Part shown: positions 1 to 10,931 of the stretch, in pieces | How the letters are laid out: every line of letters begins with the position of its first letter | Position numbering within the stretch: the first letter of the stretch is position 1 | Origin: Dromiciops gliroides | Lineage: Eukaryota > Chordata > Mammalia > Microbiotheria > Microbiotheriidae | Direction: 5' to 3' | Length of the DNA: 64,000 bases | Assembly: GCF_019393635.1 (NCBI RefSeq) | Contig: NC_057866.1 | Span: forward strand, 11,170,223 to 11,234,222 | Notes under the pieces: generated by a model | The model's database searches: none | Told to the model about the DNA's origin: nothing | Seen by the model: the letters and a program-made list of their open reading frames with translations, nothing else | Made by a program: the position numbers and the translations under genes

Positions 1-129
1 ACACCAGCACCCCCTCACCTATAGGGTCGGGCCCCTCACAGGGCCCCCACTTTTCTATGGGGAACACTCAGCAGGGAGACCAAGAATTCTGATGTAGAGC
101 GAGAGTGTGGCAAGAGCTCTGGACATGAG

Positions 130-262
130 TCAGGAGAAAGCCAGCTTTAAATCCTTCCTCCAACACGAGCTGTGTGACTTTGAGCAAGTCACTGACCTGC
201 TCTGGGCCTCAGTTCCCCTCTTTGTGAAATGGGTAGAACAGCATCTACTTTCGGAGCAGATT
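130..262 (+). repeat. MIR SINE fragment
   Basis: Contains the MIR landmarks gctgtgtgactttgagcaag, cctcagttcccctctttgtg and aaatgggtag in order. Diverged and without detectable target-site duplication, so ancient. Confidence 0.7.
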
Positions 263-285
263 CCCTCAGACAACCCATCCTCTTT

Positions 286-443
286 TTTTGTTTTTGTTTT
301 TGTTTTTGTAGGGCAATGAGGGTTAAGTGACTTGCCCAAGGTCACACAGCTAGTAAGTGTCACATGTCTGAGGCTGGATTTGAACTCAGGTCCTCCTGAA
401 TCCAAGGCCAGTGCTTTATCCACTGCGCCACCTAGCCGCCCCC
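286..443 (-). repeat. WSINE1-type SINE
   Basis: Full-length copy in reverse: poly(T) on the left, then ggttaagtgacttgcccaag, and the tRNA-like head ending cacctagccgcccc. A perfect 15-bp target-site duplication, caacccatcctcttt, lies at 271-285 and 444-458. Confidence 0.95.
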
Positions 444-729
444 CAACCCATCCTCTTTAATAGAATAAACTGCCACCTGGCAGCTCCCCAAGAGCCATCT
501 TACCTTCTTACAATCCCGTTGGGGGTTTCACGGCCTTTTTTTAAACCTGATTTCCACTTTGGGGCCAGGTCTCCCAAGGGGCCTGAGTTCAGGAGATGCC
601 TTTCTCTCTGCCTCTACCCCATTTGGAGCAATTTGTTCACCACATTTTAGAAGGAGCATTGATTGAGAAGCGAGGAGGAGCCTGGGGTGGTAGAGGACCC
701 CTGACCTCAAGCAACATGAGGGCAAGTTG

Positions 730-1090
730 AAGGAACTGGGAGCGTTTAGCTTTGAGAGGGAAAAATTGAGGGGTAGCATGACCAGCGTCTTCAAGTGTTG
801 CTGGGCTGAGCTGTGGAAGGTGATTCAGGCCCCAGGGGGCAGAGCCAGGAGCTATGGGGGGAGTCACAAAGAGGTCCACTGAGGCTGGAAATCAAGAAGC
901 GCTTCTCAGCAATTAGCACTGTCCCAAAGTGGAATGGGATGCTCCAGTAGGTAGTGAGCTCCCTGTCACTGAAGGGCTGCAAGAAGCCAGATGGGCCCTC
1001 CTGGGAAGGTGGTTGTAGGGGGAATTCTTGCATAAGCGTGGTTTGGACCAACTCCAACTCATAATTCAACAAGCATTTATTAAGTGCCCA
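730..1090. repeat. Old CR1/L3-like LINE fragment
   Basis: The stretch around 895-1010 (cagcaattagcactgtcc, aagtggaatgggatgctcc, tagtgagctccctgtcactg) resembles the conserved 3' coding end of CR1-type LINEs, where a tryptophan-asparagine-glycine-leucine-proline core is typical. It is strongly diverged, and the boundaries and family are approximate. Confidence 0.45.
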
Positions 1091-1341
1091 CTGTGTGTGT
1101 CTGGGCTACACCTGGAGTGGGCAGGGGCAGGGCAGAGCTGAGAGCAGGTGTGGGTCTGGTGGCTGATGGAACGCTATCTCTCCTTAGGAGAGCCCTCCTT
1201 CCTCAGCACCCCTGAAGGGTTTTCCTTCTGCCCAGGCACATCCATACTGCCTTGGGTCACCCTTGTCCAGAGGGCTCTTGCTCCTAGGGGCTCCCCCTGA
1301 AAATGGTCAGTCAGGTATCCTGTCAGGAGCTTAGATTTTCC

Positions 1342-1492
1342 TTTTCTTTCCTTTTTTTTGTGGGGCAATGAGGGTTAAGAGACTTGCCCAGGATCACACA
1401 GCTAGAGTAAAATGTCTGAGGTCAGATTTGAACTCAGGTCCTCCTGAATTCAGGGCTGGTGCTTTATCCACTGTACAACCCAGCTGCCCCCT
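1342..1492 (-). repeat. WSINE1-type SINE
   Basis: Reverse-strand copy with the usual gacttgcccaggatcacaca core. Perfect duplication gagcttagattttcc at 1327-1341 and 1493-1507. Confidence 0.95.
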
Positions 1493-2854
1493 GAGCTTAG
1501 ATTTTCCATCAGAAGACTTGGGGTCCAGCCTGTGCGACCCTGGACAGGTCCCTTCAGGGTCATAGGGCGGGGCCCCAGCCTGTTCCTGTGTGATTTGGCC
1601 TACTCCTCCTCCTTCCTGGGCCTCGTGATGTCCCTTCCCCATCCCTCTGTGACCCTCAGTGGGATCAGGATGAACAAGGCCTAGCGCCCCTGCCAAGCTC
1701 CTGCCCAGCCCTCCTTGGACACTTGGCACAGCATAGACTCACAGAATCTCACGGCTGTAAGCGGCCTCAGAGGTCACCAAGGAGCTGGAAGCCAATATAT
1801 GTAGCTCTTCTTACAGACTGCCAATGATGGGGAGCTCACTACCTCCCAAGTCTGGGCCCCAGCATCCCATCCAGGGGCAGGGCATTGGCGAGCAGATGCT
1901 TAAGGGACACAGGCGCTGGGCAAAGTGAGACTGGTGTGAGGCAGAGGACACGAGGGACCGACTGACCCCTGGACAGCCCCATCTCCCGCCCGTCCCCCTC
2001 TCTCTCTCTCTCCCTCCTCCTGACCGCCACAGGAAATGTTAAGTCTGTTAAATACGCATTATCTCTGTCCTCCTCTTCCGCTGGGCGGGATGGAACCCAG
2101 CCAAGGGCAGCAGAAACGAGGCCCCGCCAGCCCAGGGGAAGTGCCAAGGCCTTGGCCGAGGAGGGCTCCCTACCGGGAGAGAGCCCTCAGCCTGGTTACC
2201 AAGATAAAGGCCCGGGGAGGGCACTGCCCCAGGAGGAGGTGGGAGGGAGCCAGAGCCAGAGGAGGGGGGGTGCGCAGGCCTGAGCACCTGTACCCCCCCC
2301 AGGATCACTGTGACCCCAGCAGACCCCTCCCCCACTCGCCGAGCCTCGGTTTCCCCTACATGCAGTAGGTTGTTCTAGATGCTGTCTCAGCTCCTCCCTC
2401 AGGGATGGAGGCCAGCTTGAGGAGGGCCTTTGCTGTGAAATAAGGTGGGCACAGGGTGTGGGGGCATTCTAGGGCAGGAGCCCCACCCTCCCATGGGCCA
2501 GAAGAGGCTGGGCATTCTCCCTCCATCCCCACGTAGAGAGTGGCCATTTCCATGGTTACCAGCTCCTGGGGTCTCCAAAGGCTGCCCAGACCCACATGGC
2601 CCCAGTGCCAAGGCTGGGGAGGTTCAGCCCAGTGCAGGACAAATGACAGGACCCCCACATCCCAGAGCTGGGAGGGGCTCCTCTCCTGGCCACCAGCCCT
2701 GTCTGGAGCCCTCTGGGAGACAATCGCTTGCAGGGCTGTGCCCACCTTAAAGCCCCAGGCCCACCTCCTCCTGTTCTGGGGCCAGAGCCGGGGAAGGGCC
2801 CTCCCTACAGAACAGCCATCACCCCAAAAGCATACTTTTTGTTCCCCACATCTG

Positions 2855-2940
2855 GTGAGGTCAGGGTGAGAAACTGAGGCTCAGGAAAGGGCAGTGACTT
2901 GTCCAAGATCACTCAGCAGGCACTGGGGCCAGGATTTTTC
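2855..2940 (-). repeat. MIR fragment
   Basis: Reads gaaactgaggctcaggaaag, cagtgacttgtccaagatca, the reverse-strand MIR core. Short and diverged. Confidence 0.6.
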
Positions 2941-3299
2941 GAGGGGACTCTAGACAGCCCCCCCTAGGGTCCTAAAGACTGACTGCTCCCCCAAACCAGC
3001 TTCTCCCCACAGAGAACTGACCTGGGCTTGTCCAGGAAAGGGGAGGGAACAAGCTCACACCTTGCTGGACACAACTGTTGTGTGCCCACCCCCTCATACC
3101 CCCAACATTGAGCTAGGGTAGGACAGGGTGGGGGTTGCAGGTGCATCCTGGGCCACCGGCTAGAGTGCCCAAACCCTCCTCTGGGTGCCTGGCCCCCCTG
3201 CCCACTGTCTGGATGGAGTGGGAAATCTTACAGTGGCACTGCCAAGTGAAATCGAGAAATTATGTTTAATTGGGCCTCATGGGGCAGGAGAGAAAACAA

Positions 3300-3540
3300 T
3301 GGGGGTGGGGGGGAGGGAGGGAGGGGGAGAGGAGAAAGAGGGAGGGGGGAAAATGAGGGAGGGGGAGGGAAGGAGGAGAGGAGAAAGGGAGGGGGGAGAG
3401 GGAGGGAGAGGAGAGAGAAGAGAAAGAGGGGGGAAAGAGGAGAGGAGAGAGAGGGAGGGGGAGGGAAGGAGAAGAGAAGGAGGGAGGGGGAAGAGAGAGG
3501 AAGGGGAGAAAGAAAGGGGGAGAGGAGAGAGGGGAAACTG
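3300..3540. repeat. Purine-only GGGA/GA-rich tract
   Basis: About 240 bases of nearly pure G/A on the + strand, built from irregular gggagg, ggagag and gaaagag units. It gives spurious Gly/Glu/Arg-rich frames. Possible triplex or G-rich structure. Confidence 0.9.
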
Positions 3541-3719
3541 GGGGTTGCAGGAGCAGCTGGCCTAGGACCCCCCCACCCCCTGCAAGGCTGCAGCCTCTTC
3601 CTCTCCCCAGGGCAGTCAGGTCAATGGCCTGGTGCCTGGTGGTGCCTCCGGGAGCCCCCTAGAGGCCAGAATGGGGATACAGGTTTTCTCTGCATGCATT
3701 TCTCTGGGGCAGTTTGCTG

Positions 3720-3840
3720 GGCTGGGAAGAGCACCATCCTCAGAGCCAGGAAGCCCTGGGTTCGGGTCCTCCCTGTGACCCACACTGGCTGTGCGACCCT
3801 GAACAAGTCCCTTGACCTCCCGGTGCCCCCAGCACTTCTC
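3720..3840 (+). repeat. MIR fragment
   Basis: Reads cagagccaggaagccctggg, ggctgtgcgaccctgaacaa and gtcccttgacctc in MIR order on the + strand. Confidence 0.6.
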
Positions 3841-4414
3841 TAACACTGGCAGTTGTGACCTTGGCAGTGGAATTCCCTCAGGGGGCCCCATGCCCGGGCA
3901 TCTAGGGGCTCTGCCCTGCCCACGCTCAGCGCTGCTCCAGTAGGGCCCCTCAGAAGGTGCAAGTGCAGGAGGCAGCTGTTTTTCAGAGCCCAGGCTCCCC
4001 AGAGCTCCCTGGCTCTACCCTGGCCCCCCGGGGCCCCAGCGTCCTCCTGGGGCTGGGGCTGCCTGTTGGATAAACAAGCAGAGGAGCCTGGCTCCAATTA
4101 AAGGAGGCTCAGCTAATGAGGCTGCACCTCATTTGACAGCTTAATGAGCTCCTGGGCTTCTAGGGGTCGGAGGCCTGGGATCCCTGGGTCGGGGGGGGGG
4201 CAGCACCTGTGGGAGGCCAAAGAGCAGAGTGGCAGAGTGGGGTGGGGGTGGGGGAACAGAGAAGGGGAGGGGAAGAGATGGACAGGGTGGGGCAGGGGGA
4301 AAGAACAAGGTTCAAATTCTGGCTTCTGAATTACTACCTGCATGTGCTTAGGCAGCCAATAATCTCTCTCCCAGCTCTGACATTTCAGGGCCCTTAGATC
4401 TAGATCTGAAAAAC

Positions 4415-4565
4415 GGTGATTTTTTTTTTTTGTGTCAATGGGGGTTAAGTGACTTGCCCAGGGTCACACAGCTAGTAAGTGTCAAGTGTCTGAGGCTGGA
4501 TTTGAACTGAGGTCCTCCTGACTCCAGGGCTGGTGCTCTATCCACTGCGCCACCTAGCTGCCCCT
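4415..4565 (-). repeat. WSINE1-type SINE
   Basis: Reverse-strand copy beginning with poly(T) and ending gccacctagctgcccc. A short duplication tgaaaaac is at 4407-4414 and 4566-4573. Confidence 0.9.
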
Positions 4566-4989
4566 TGAAAAACACAATGCCAAACCACTCCCCAGCACCG
4601 CCCCTGCTTGGCCAGGTTGCTGGGTGGGGCAGGGTGGGGCACCAGCAGCCTGTGACTCAGGGCCACAAGGGTACACCTCAAGCCTGGCTCTCACTCCAGC
4701 CATGGCACTCTGTGGAAGTGCCCAGCCCACTCTTCCCCTGGGGTCTAGGAGTCAGTAGCTAGTAAACTGTCAGACCCCACAGCCTCCTTGACACCCCTGG
4801 GACGTCCCCGTGCTGCCCTCCCCCCCCAACCTCCCCCCCCCCCCGGCGCCTCAGTTTCTCTCCTGGAAAAAGAGGGAATCGCTAATCATTTTATCGAGCC
4901 CTAAATTCTACACACCCAGCACTTTCTCCTCTTATGACTCAATCAACAAACATTGAGGGTTGTCCCAACTCGCTAGAGCCTTTATATAA

Positions 4990-5215
4990 GACTTGAAGGT
5001 TTGCAAAGAGCTTTGTGTCTCATTTGGGCCTCACCACAAACCTGTCAGGGAGAGGCTATTAGCATTCCCATTTTACAGACAGGGAACTGAGACAGAGGTT
5101 CAGTGATTCACCCAGGGTCATACAACTTGTATCAGTATCTGAAGCAGAATTTGAACTGGGCTTCCCGTCTCCAGGCGTTATCTACTGCGCCACCTAGTGG
5201 TCAGTTATAGAGCTA
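4990..5215 (-). repeat. MIR-like CORE-SINE with a perfect CTCF-like motif
   Basis: Reads cattcccattttacagacag, ggaactgagacagag and caggcgttatctactgcgcc, a reverse-strand MIR/CORE-SINE. Its end at 5187-5200 is gcgccacctagtgg, whose reverse complement CCACTAGGTGGCGC fits the CTCF core consensus at every position. Binding is not shown by sequence. Confidence 0.65.
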
Positions 5216-5270
5216 CATGCATTACATGCCTCATACAGGTCTGTGAGCCCCATGAAAGTTGAATCTTATT

Positions 5271-5439
5271 TTTTATTTTGGTTTTTGTTTTTTGGGGTTT
5301 TTTAGTGAGTCATTTGGGGTTAAGTGACTTGCCCAGGGTCACACAGCTAGTAAGTGTTAAGTGTTTGAGGCTGGATTTGAACTCAGGTACTCCTGACTCC
5401 AGGGCCAGTGCTCTATCCACTGCGCCATCTAGCTGCCCC
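5271..5439 (-). repeat. WSINE1-type SINE
   Basis: Reverse-strand full-length copy with a perfect 17-bp duplication gaaagttgaatcttatt at 5254-5270 and 5440-5456. The undamaged duplication points to a younger insertion. Confidence 0.95.
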
Positions 5440-5596
5440 GAAAGTTGAATCTTATTGAAATGTCACACCCCAGAGCTTTGCCAGGTATTGAAATAGATCG
5501 TTTGATGGGCCCAAATTCAGGAAGACCTGAATTCAAATCTTGCTTCAGGGTTTGGGTCCATGAGCATCTATTAAGCACTTAATAGTGCACTTAATA

Positions 5597-5765
5597 GGGC
5601 AGCTAGGTGGTGCAGTGGATAGAGCTCTGGCCCTGGAGTCAGGAGGACCCGAGTTCAAATCGGACCTCAGACACTTGACACTTACTTAGCTGTATGACCC
5701 TGGGCAAGTCACTTAACCCCAATTGCCTCACCCAAAATTTAAAAATTTAAAATTTTTTTAAAAAA
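5597..5765 (+). repeat. WSINE1-type SINE
   Basis: Sense copy from gggcagctaggtggtgcag to cttaaccccaattgcctcac and an A/T-rich tail. The flanks share ttaagcactta, but the left junction is blurred by a small local repeat. Confidence 0.9.
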
Positions 5766-6654
5766 TTAAGCACTTACTATATGCTCTGCTGTGCTATGCA
5801 CTTTACAAATTCCGTTTCTTCTCCTCCCCTTGATTGCTCGTGTAGCCTTCCACAGATCCTCTGGCCTCTCTGAGCCTCAGCTTCCCCATCTGTAAAGTAG
5901 GAGTAGAAGGCCTTTCCTTCCGGGGTGGGCACAAGACAATGAGCTTGGCCAAGTGACACAGATGCCAGCCCTCCCTCGCTCTCCCATGCTCTCTGTTTGC
6001 TCTTACATTGTAAGCTCCCTGAAGGCAGTGCCACATCCCCTGGTGTCAGAGGACCCAGGTTCCAATCCTGCCCTGCTATGTTGTAAAATGGAGGCTTGAA
6101 CCAGATGAGCCCTGAGAGCCCTTTGAGCCCTGGCTCAGTGGTCCCCTGGCCTCACCCCCTCCTCACACATGCTTGCAAAGACACCAGGAATTCCCCTTGG
6201 GAGGAGGGGCCAGGGCGAGGCGCTGGGGAGAGAAGCCGCGATGGTGTGTGAAATATTGTCTCTTGGATGAACAGATAGACTGAGAATGAGGGAATAATAG
6301 AGAGGCCAATCGATGAGGCCCCGGGGGATGGGCAGCCTTCTCACCCAGCACTTACTGCCCCTTGCGGCCCTTCTGTGACTCAGACCTGGGGAAGGTGTGG
6401 GTCAAGGTCGTTAGGCACCGTGGGGGGTCCTGAAGGTCACGCACACACCTCCAGCCCCCCTCCCTTTGTGGGGGGAACTGAGGAAGGACCAATGAGGAAA
6501 CACTTTCCTCTTGGGAGAGGTGGTGGTGTGTGGATGAGGGAGGCGGCATGACTTGTGCCTGGTGTCCTCCCGTGTATTTCTATGCCAGGGAGGAGAGCGT
6601 GGGGGCTGGAAAAGGGAATCAGGAGGGGGAAGTGCAGGAGTAAGCACTGACCGA

Positions 6655-6735
6655 GGAAGGATCCAGGTCCCAGCCCTAGCCTCAGTTTCCCAATCTGTAA
6701 AAGGAAGAGGTTGGACTGAGAGATGCCCCAAGTGG
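6655..6735 (+). repeat. MIR fragment
   Basis: Reads cctcagtttcccaatctgta and aaaggaagaggttggactg, typical of the MIR 3' half. Confidence 0.55.
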
Positions 6736-6914
6736 TGGGTGGCGGGTGGCGGGCCCGAGCTTGGGCCCGAGCTTGGACCCAAGCCAGGCCTGGCAGGCAG
6801 GGCCTCAGTCTCCATCCACTGTACTCGGCTGGAGGCGGGCAGGTAGGGTGCTGACACACAGTCAGGCCGAGGCCAGAGAGACCTCCCTCCACCTGGGGCT
6901 TGAGTGACAGCCCC

Positions 6915-7010
6915 AGCACTCACCCACTGGCTTTGAGACCCTGGGAAGGAGGGCCTTTCTCTGAGCCTCAGTTTCCTTTTCTGTAAAATGAGGGTCAGAG
7001 CCTTGCAATT
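6915..7010 (+). repeat. MIR fragment
   Basis: Reads ggctttgagaccctgggaag, tgagcctcagtttccttttc and tgtaaaatgagggtc, the MIR core on the + strand. Confidence 0.6.
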
Positions 7011-7035
7011 AGCCTAAGGGTCTGCTTTTAGTATT

Positions 7036-7181
7036 TTTTTTTTTTTGCGGGGCAATGGGGGTTAAGTGACTTGCCCAGGGTCACACAGCTAGTAAGCATC
7101 AAGTGTCTGAGGCCAGATTTGAACTCAGGTCCCCCTGAATCCAGGGCCGGTGTTCTATCCACTGCACCACCTAGCTGCTCC
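7036..7181 (-). repeat. WSINE1-type SINE
   Basis: Reverse-strand copy with perfect duplication ctgcttttagtatt at 7022-7035 and 7182-7195. Confidence 0.95.
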
Positions 7182-7264
7182 CTGCTTTTAGTATTCTTAA
7201 GAGAAACTCTTATCATCATACTCCTGTCCCCCACCAGGAGGGGGAGGCCTGGCCCTGTCTCCAG

Positions 7265-7375
7265 CATCTTCGACTTGTGTGACTTGTGTGACCTTGTACA
7301 AGTCTCTTGCCTCCTCCAGGCCTGTTTCCCGATCTGTAAAAGAAAGGGGGTGGATTTGATGCTCTGTGGAGCCCT
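7265..7375 (+). repeat. MIR fragment
   Basis: Reads gtgtgaccttgtacaagtct, ggcctgtttcccgatctgta and aaagaaagggggtgg in MIR order. Confidence 0.55.
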
Positions 7376-8117
7376 CTGCTATGGTGAGGTCTTGGGGCTG
7401 GGGCTCATGCCAGCGTCAAAGGCCCCTCTACCCTCAAGGCCCAAGTGCCTTTAGCTGCCCAGGAGCAGGGGTGAGCCAGGGCTGTGACAAGGGAACCTGG
7501 CTGGGAGCAGCCCAGTGCTGGGGGAGGGGAGGCAGAACTTCCACATGCCCCCTCCCCCCAGCAGGAGATGCTTGGAGACTCTTCTCCCCCCCCCCCCTCC
7601 CCTGGCCCTGGGAAAGCAGCCAGAGCCTTCATTTCCAGGCAGATGAGAAAGGGGCAGGGGAGGGGGAGAGGGAGGCATGAGACCAGGACACTGAGGGGTT
7701 GAGGAGGGGGGCGGGGGGCTGCTGGGGAGATGGACAGGAGGGAGGGAGGAGTGGGGCTCTCCAGTCCCCTCCTGTGGCCTCACTGGGCCTGGGGCAGCCC
7801 CTCCTGCAGACCCAGCACTTAAAATTTACGATGCGGTGTCAGAGCCGGGGGACTTTTGAACCTAGAATATAGAAAGTCATGGCTCGGTCGGCTAGCTTAG
7901 AACACAGAACATCAAAGCTAGAAGGAACCTTTTAGAGGTCATCTAGCACAGAGGCCCCACGAGGCAGTGGCAGTGAAGCCTAGAACCCCCAGGTTCCCCA
8001 GGACAGTGACGGGGGCTCCTTCCCCCTAAGCTGATGTGTTCACACAGTGTTTCTGGGTGGCCGGTTGTGGGGAGAGGGCCCAGAGCTCAGGGCTCACTGC
8101 TGTGCTTCCCCCCACAG

Positions 8118-9867
8118 TGGACGGCTGCATCCACCGTGCTGCGGGGCACCTGCTGACCGAGGAGTGCCGCACTCTTCACAGCTGCGAGACGGGCAAAGCC
8201 AAGATAACGGGGGGCTACCGCCTGCCCGCCAAGTGTACGTACAACCCTGCATGGGGAGGGAAGGGAGACCCAGAGCCTTCGGGGAGGTGGGACGTCAGCA
8301 GACCCTCCTCCTGCCCCTCCCCAAGCCGCCCTACTGTGTGCGGGACACAGCAGCTCCTGCCCCTTCCCTCCTCACTCACCAGTGGATGCCCCTCAGGGAC
8401 TGACTACAACCACCTCAGCACCCTGGCCCATTTTGCAGAGGGCAGAGCCTGGCATGACTCGCCCCCCCCCCGTAGCTCCGATCATGTCACATCCAGGCTT
8501 GGGGTCTTGGGGGCAACAGACCCCACCCCAGGCACTCTGCCCCTTCACCCACCCCCCTCCCCTCCTCCCCCCCTCCCCATGGGTGACTACACCCTGAGCC
8601 CGCTGGCCTGGATGAGTTAGGGCTGGCTCCAGCAGGGCCCCTGGCTGGGCATTGCCCCCAAGTTCCAGGCCCTGAGCCCTGGCTGGGCACTGGGTGGGCA
8701 CATAGAGAATCTGTCCCTCACCATGTCTCATGTGGTCCTGCACGTGTGGACACGTGTGTTTGTGTCCACGGCCCCACCGATGCCTACGTGGGTGGGAGGT
8801 ATGCATGCCTTCCATCAGACACTGGGGGCTGTGTCCCTCCCCCTCTTAATTGTGCCTTGGAGGCCCAGTGTGGCTGGGCCAGCTGTGGACTCTTCCTGGA
8901 CTCCCCTCTGGGCACACTGGGAAGGAGGTGCCCGGCAGGGCTGGCATCCAGAGAGGCCATCCGGGTAACAGGCCCTGTGCCACGGTCTGGGTGAGAAGGG
9001 GTGCCACAGCCACGGGGCTCCAGCCTTGGCTCAGAAGTAGGCATCACCCAGCTCTTTCCTTGCAGATGTCATCCACACCGTGGGGCCCATCGCTCAGGGA
9101 GACCCCAGCCCCAGCCAGGTCCAGGAGCTGCGTAACTGCTACCTGAACAGCCTGCAGCTGGCACTGGAAAACCGCCTGAGATCAGTGGTGAGGGGCCAGG
9201 GGAGGAGGGAACATGGGGGCGGGGGTAGCCTGGAGAAGGAGGGGCCCTGGGGCCGGGCTGGCTGGGGGTGGGCACAAGCCCTAGCTAACAGTTGTGTTTG
9301 TGTCCCAGGCCTTCCCTTGCATCTCCACAGGGGTCTTTGGTGAGTGTGGCTGTGGCCAGAGGGAGGGTGGGCAGGGGAAGGGGGTGGGGAGAAGCCACTA
9401 GGCTCTAGCCCCTCCTGGACTCCCCCAGGTTACCCCAATGAAGCCGCAGCCGAAGTAGTTCTGGGCACCCTCCGACAATGGCTGGAAGAACACAAGGACA
9501 AGGTATGGGGGGCTGGGGAGGGCCCTGAGCCCTGGCCACTGCTGGCTCCTCTGGCTCCTTGTCCAGCTCTGGCCTCTGGTAGTGGGTTTGGGGGCATGGG
9601 GAAGGGGGGGGCGTCCTCCCTGAGCACCCAGGCCCCACTCTGGCCCCAGGTGGATCGACTGATCATCTGTGTGTTCCTGGAAAAGGATGAGTTGATCTAC
9701 CACAAGCGGCTGCCTCACTTCTTCCCCGTGGGTAGGTGCTGCCTCCCGGTGTGTGCCCACATGCCTGGGGCCCTCTGGAGCTGGGGGGGAGGGGGCCTCG
9801 TGGGGGGAGGACCCCGGGAGGCTAATCCTTTTCCGTGGCCCTCACTGTCCTCTGCCTTCCAGCCTGA
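8118..9867 (+). CDS. MACROD1: MACROD1, C-terminal macro-domain exons (partial gene)
   Basis: Mono-ADP-ribosyl hydrolase that removes ADP-ribose from acidic residues and hydrolyses O-acetyl-ADP-ribose, largely mitochondrial in mammals (family knowledge). Six coding exons are visible: 8118-8234, 9066-9187, 9309-9339, 9429-9502, 9650-9731 and 9863-9867, all with AG/GT borders and matching phases. Joined, they read from [10 protein letters not shown] through [35 protein letters not shown] and [14 protein letters not shown] to FPVA-stop, closely matching the C-terminal half of human MACROD1. The GVFGYP segment is the phosphate-binding loop of the macro domain. The upstream NAANSSLLGGGG exon is not in the window, so bases 1-8117 are intron. 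The final coding exon supplies only two bases of the alanine codon plus TGA. MACROD1 is convergent with OTUB1, as in human. Gene identity is very secure; the last splice is inferred from consensus and phase. Confidence 0.95.
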
Positions 9868-10265
9868 TGCTGTCCCTCCCCACTCCCCAAGACTGGTAAG
9901 AAAGGCCCCAGCGTGCTGTCCACGGGCACTAACCGTCCTCACCCCCCCCCACCCCGGGCACCAGCTAACCACTCCCCTCACCCCAACAGAGACAGACAGG
10001 GCTTCTGGCTCCCCCATCCCCGTCCCGGGCTGGGGGCTGCAGGGCACCAAGGGTGGGGAGGCAGGAGAGGGCCTCTCCCTGGGCCTGCCTGACACTTGGA
10101 TTCTCCCTTCAGATGCTCCCACGGGGCTGCAGTCCCAGCTCTGAGGACATGAGACTGTTCACCCCCTCCAAGCTACCCTAAAACCCAGGACCTCTTTTCC
10201 CCCAAGACCCTCCCACAGGAATGAGGGTCTCCCAGTATTCAATAAAGGCTTCTGCTCAGTACTAG
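9868..10265 (+). other. MACROD1: MACROD1 3' UTR with a terminal intron
   Basis: After the stop at 9865-9867 the exon appears to end at 9895 before GTAAG. The last exon resumes at 10113 after a polypyrimidine-AG acceptor. The stop lies only about 28 bases before that junction, too close for nonsense-mediated decay by the usual rule. An AATAAA signal is at 10241-10246, so cleavage should fall near 10260. The splice within the UTR is inferred from consensus sites only. Confidence 0.7.
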
Positions 10266-10480
10266 TCCTCAAGGATGATGAATGTTCCATGGGATGCCAA
10301 GGGGGTGTTGGGGGGGGGCGGGGACTCCACCTGTGTACTTGGGGGGACCATCGGGAGGGCCCCCCAGCTCTAACTGGCACCCACCACCACTGCTGGGGTC
10401 ATCCCTCCTGCCCCCACCCCCAGGGGCCCCGCTTCAGCGGGAGACGGGCGCAACCTCCTGTTTGCCAACAATGAGTTCAC

Positions 10481-10560
10481 ATTTATTGAGGCGCGATACA
10501 GTTGCAGAACACACAGCCACGCTCCCTGCCCTCAAGGGGCTTACAGTCTAAGGAGACAAC
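10481..10560 (-). repeat. Short repeat with a tttatt motif; possible alternative poly(A) signal
   Basis: The text catttattgagg ... ctgccctcaaggggcttaca resembles the tail of an old SINE/LINE. On the minus strand it supplies AATAAA, which could serve as a distal OTUB1 poly(A) signal about 1.2 kb after the stop. Weak evidence for use. Confidence 0.35.
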
Positions 10561-10769
10561 AAACCAGTAATTGTTTGGGGGAGGGGGTGGTTTTCTGTGG
10601 CTTGGATGGCGCTTTGGGGCTGGGGGACGGGGAGCCCCACCCGCCCTCGCCCTCCCCTTGCTGGAAGAAATGGAGAACTCAAGAGAGCAGAAAAAGCCTG
10701 ATCAAGGCCCAGCAAGCCAAAGCAGAGGGAGGGGAGGGCAGGGGAGAGGCGCAGAGGGAAGACCACAGG

Positions 10770-10783
10770 GCGCCAGGGGGCGC
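10770..10783 (+). promoter_or_regulatory. Candidate CTCF motif, forward
   Basis: gcgccagggggcgc matches the CTCF core (CCASYAGRKGGCRS) at most positions. It lies between the convergent 3' ends of MACROD1 and OTUB1. Inference from the motif only. Confidence 0.45.
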
Positions 10784-10917
10784 CAGCTCCTCCCGTCCGT
10801 GGCCAGGCAGCCTCTGGGAGGCGCGAGGCCCGCCCAGGATGATGTGAAGGTCCCGCTGCAGAGTCTGTGGGGCCCAGGGCAGAGGAGGGGGCTGCACCAT
10901 GCTGCTACGGGGCGGCA

Positions 10918-10931
10918 GCGCCCCCTGCTGG
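10918..10931 (-). promoter_or_regulatory. Candidate CTCF motif, reverse
   Basis: gcgccccctgctgg reads CCAGCAGGGGGCGC on the minus strand, a full match to the CTCF core consensus. It faces the forward motif about 140 bases to the left. Confidence 0.55.

Larger units (their letters stand above)
1..8117 (+). other. MACROD1: Upstream intron of MACROD1 (repeat-bearing)
   Basis: No other exon of a recognisable gene is seen here. In human, the macro-domain exons follow a very large intron, which this stretch fits. It holds six WSINE1-type SINEs, several MIRs, one CR1/L3-like fragment and a purine tract at 3.30-3.54 kb. Long open frames here are in GC-rich or repeat sequence and show no homology I recognise. 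Confidence 0.6.

Noticed and set aside
3185-3843. Gly/Glu/Arg-rich frames of 126 and 193 aa
   Set aside because: Purine simple repeat at 3.30-3.54 kb.
6411-6923. 170- and 160-aa minus-strand frames
   Set aside because: Overlap MIR-bearing intron of MACROD1; Pro/Ser-rich, no homology recognised, no splice or start context.
9344-10144. 266-aa + strand frame across MACROD1 exons and introns
   Set aside because: Reads through two introns with canonical GT-AG sites; the spliced exons match MACROD1, the introns do not.
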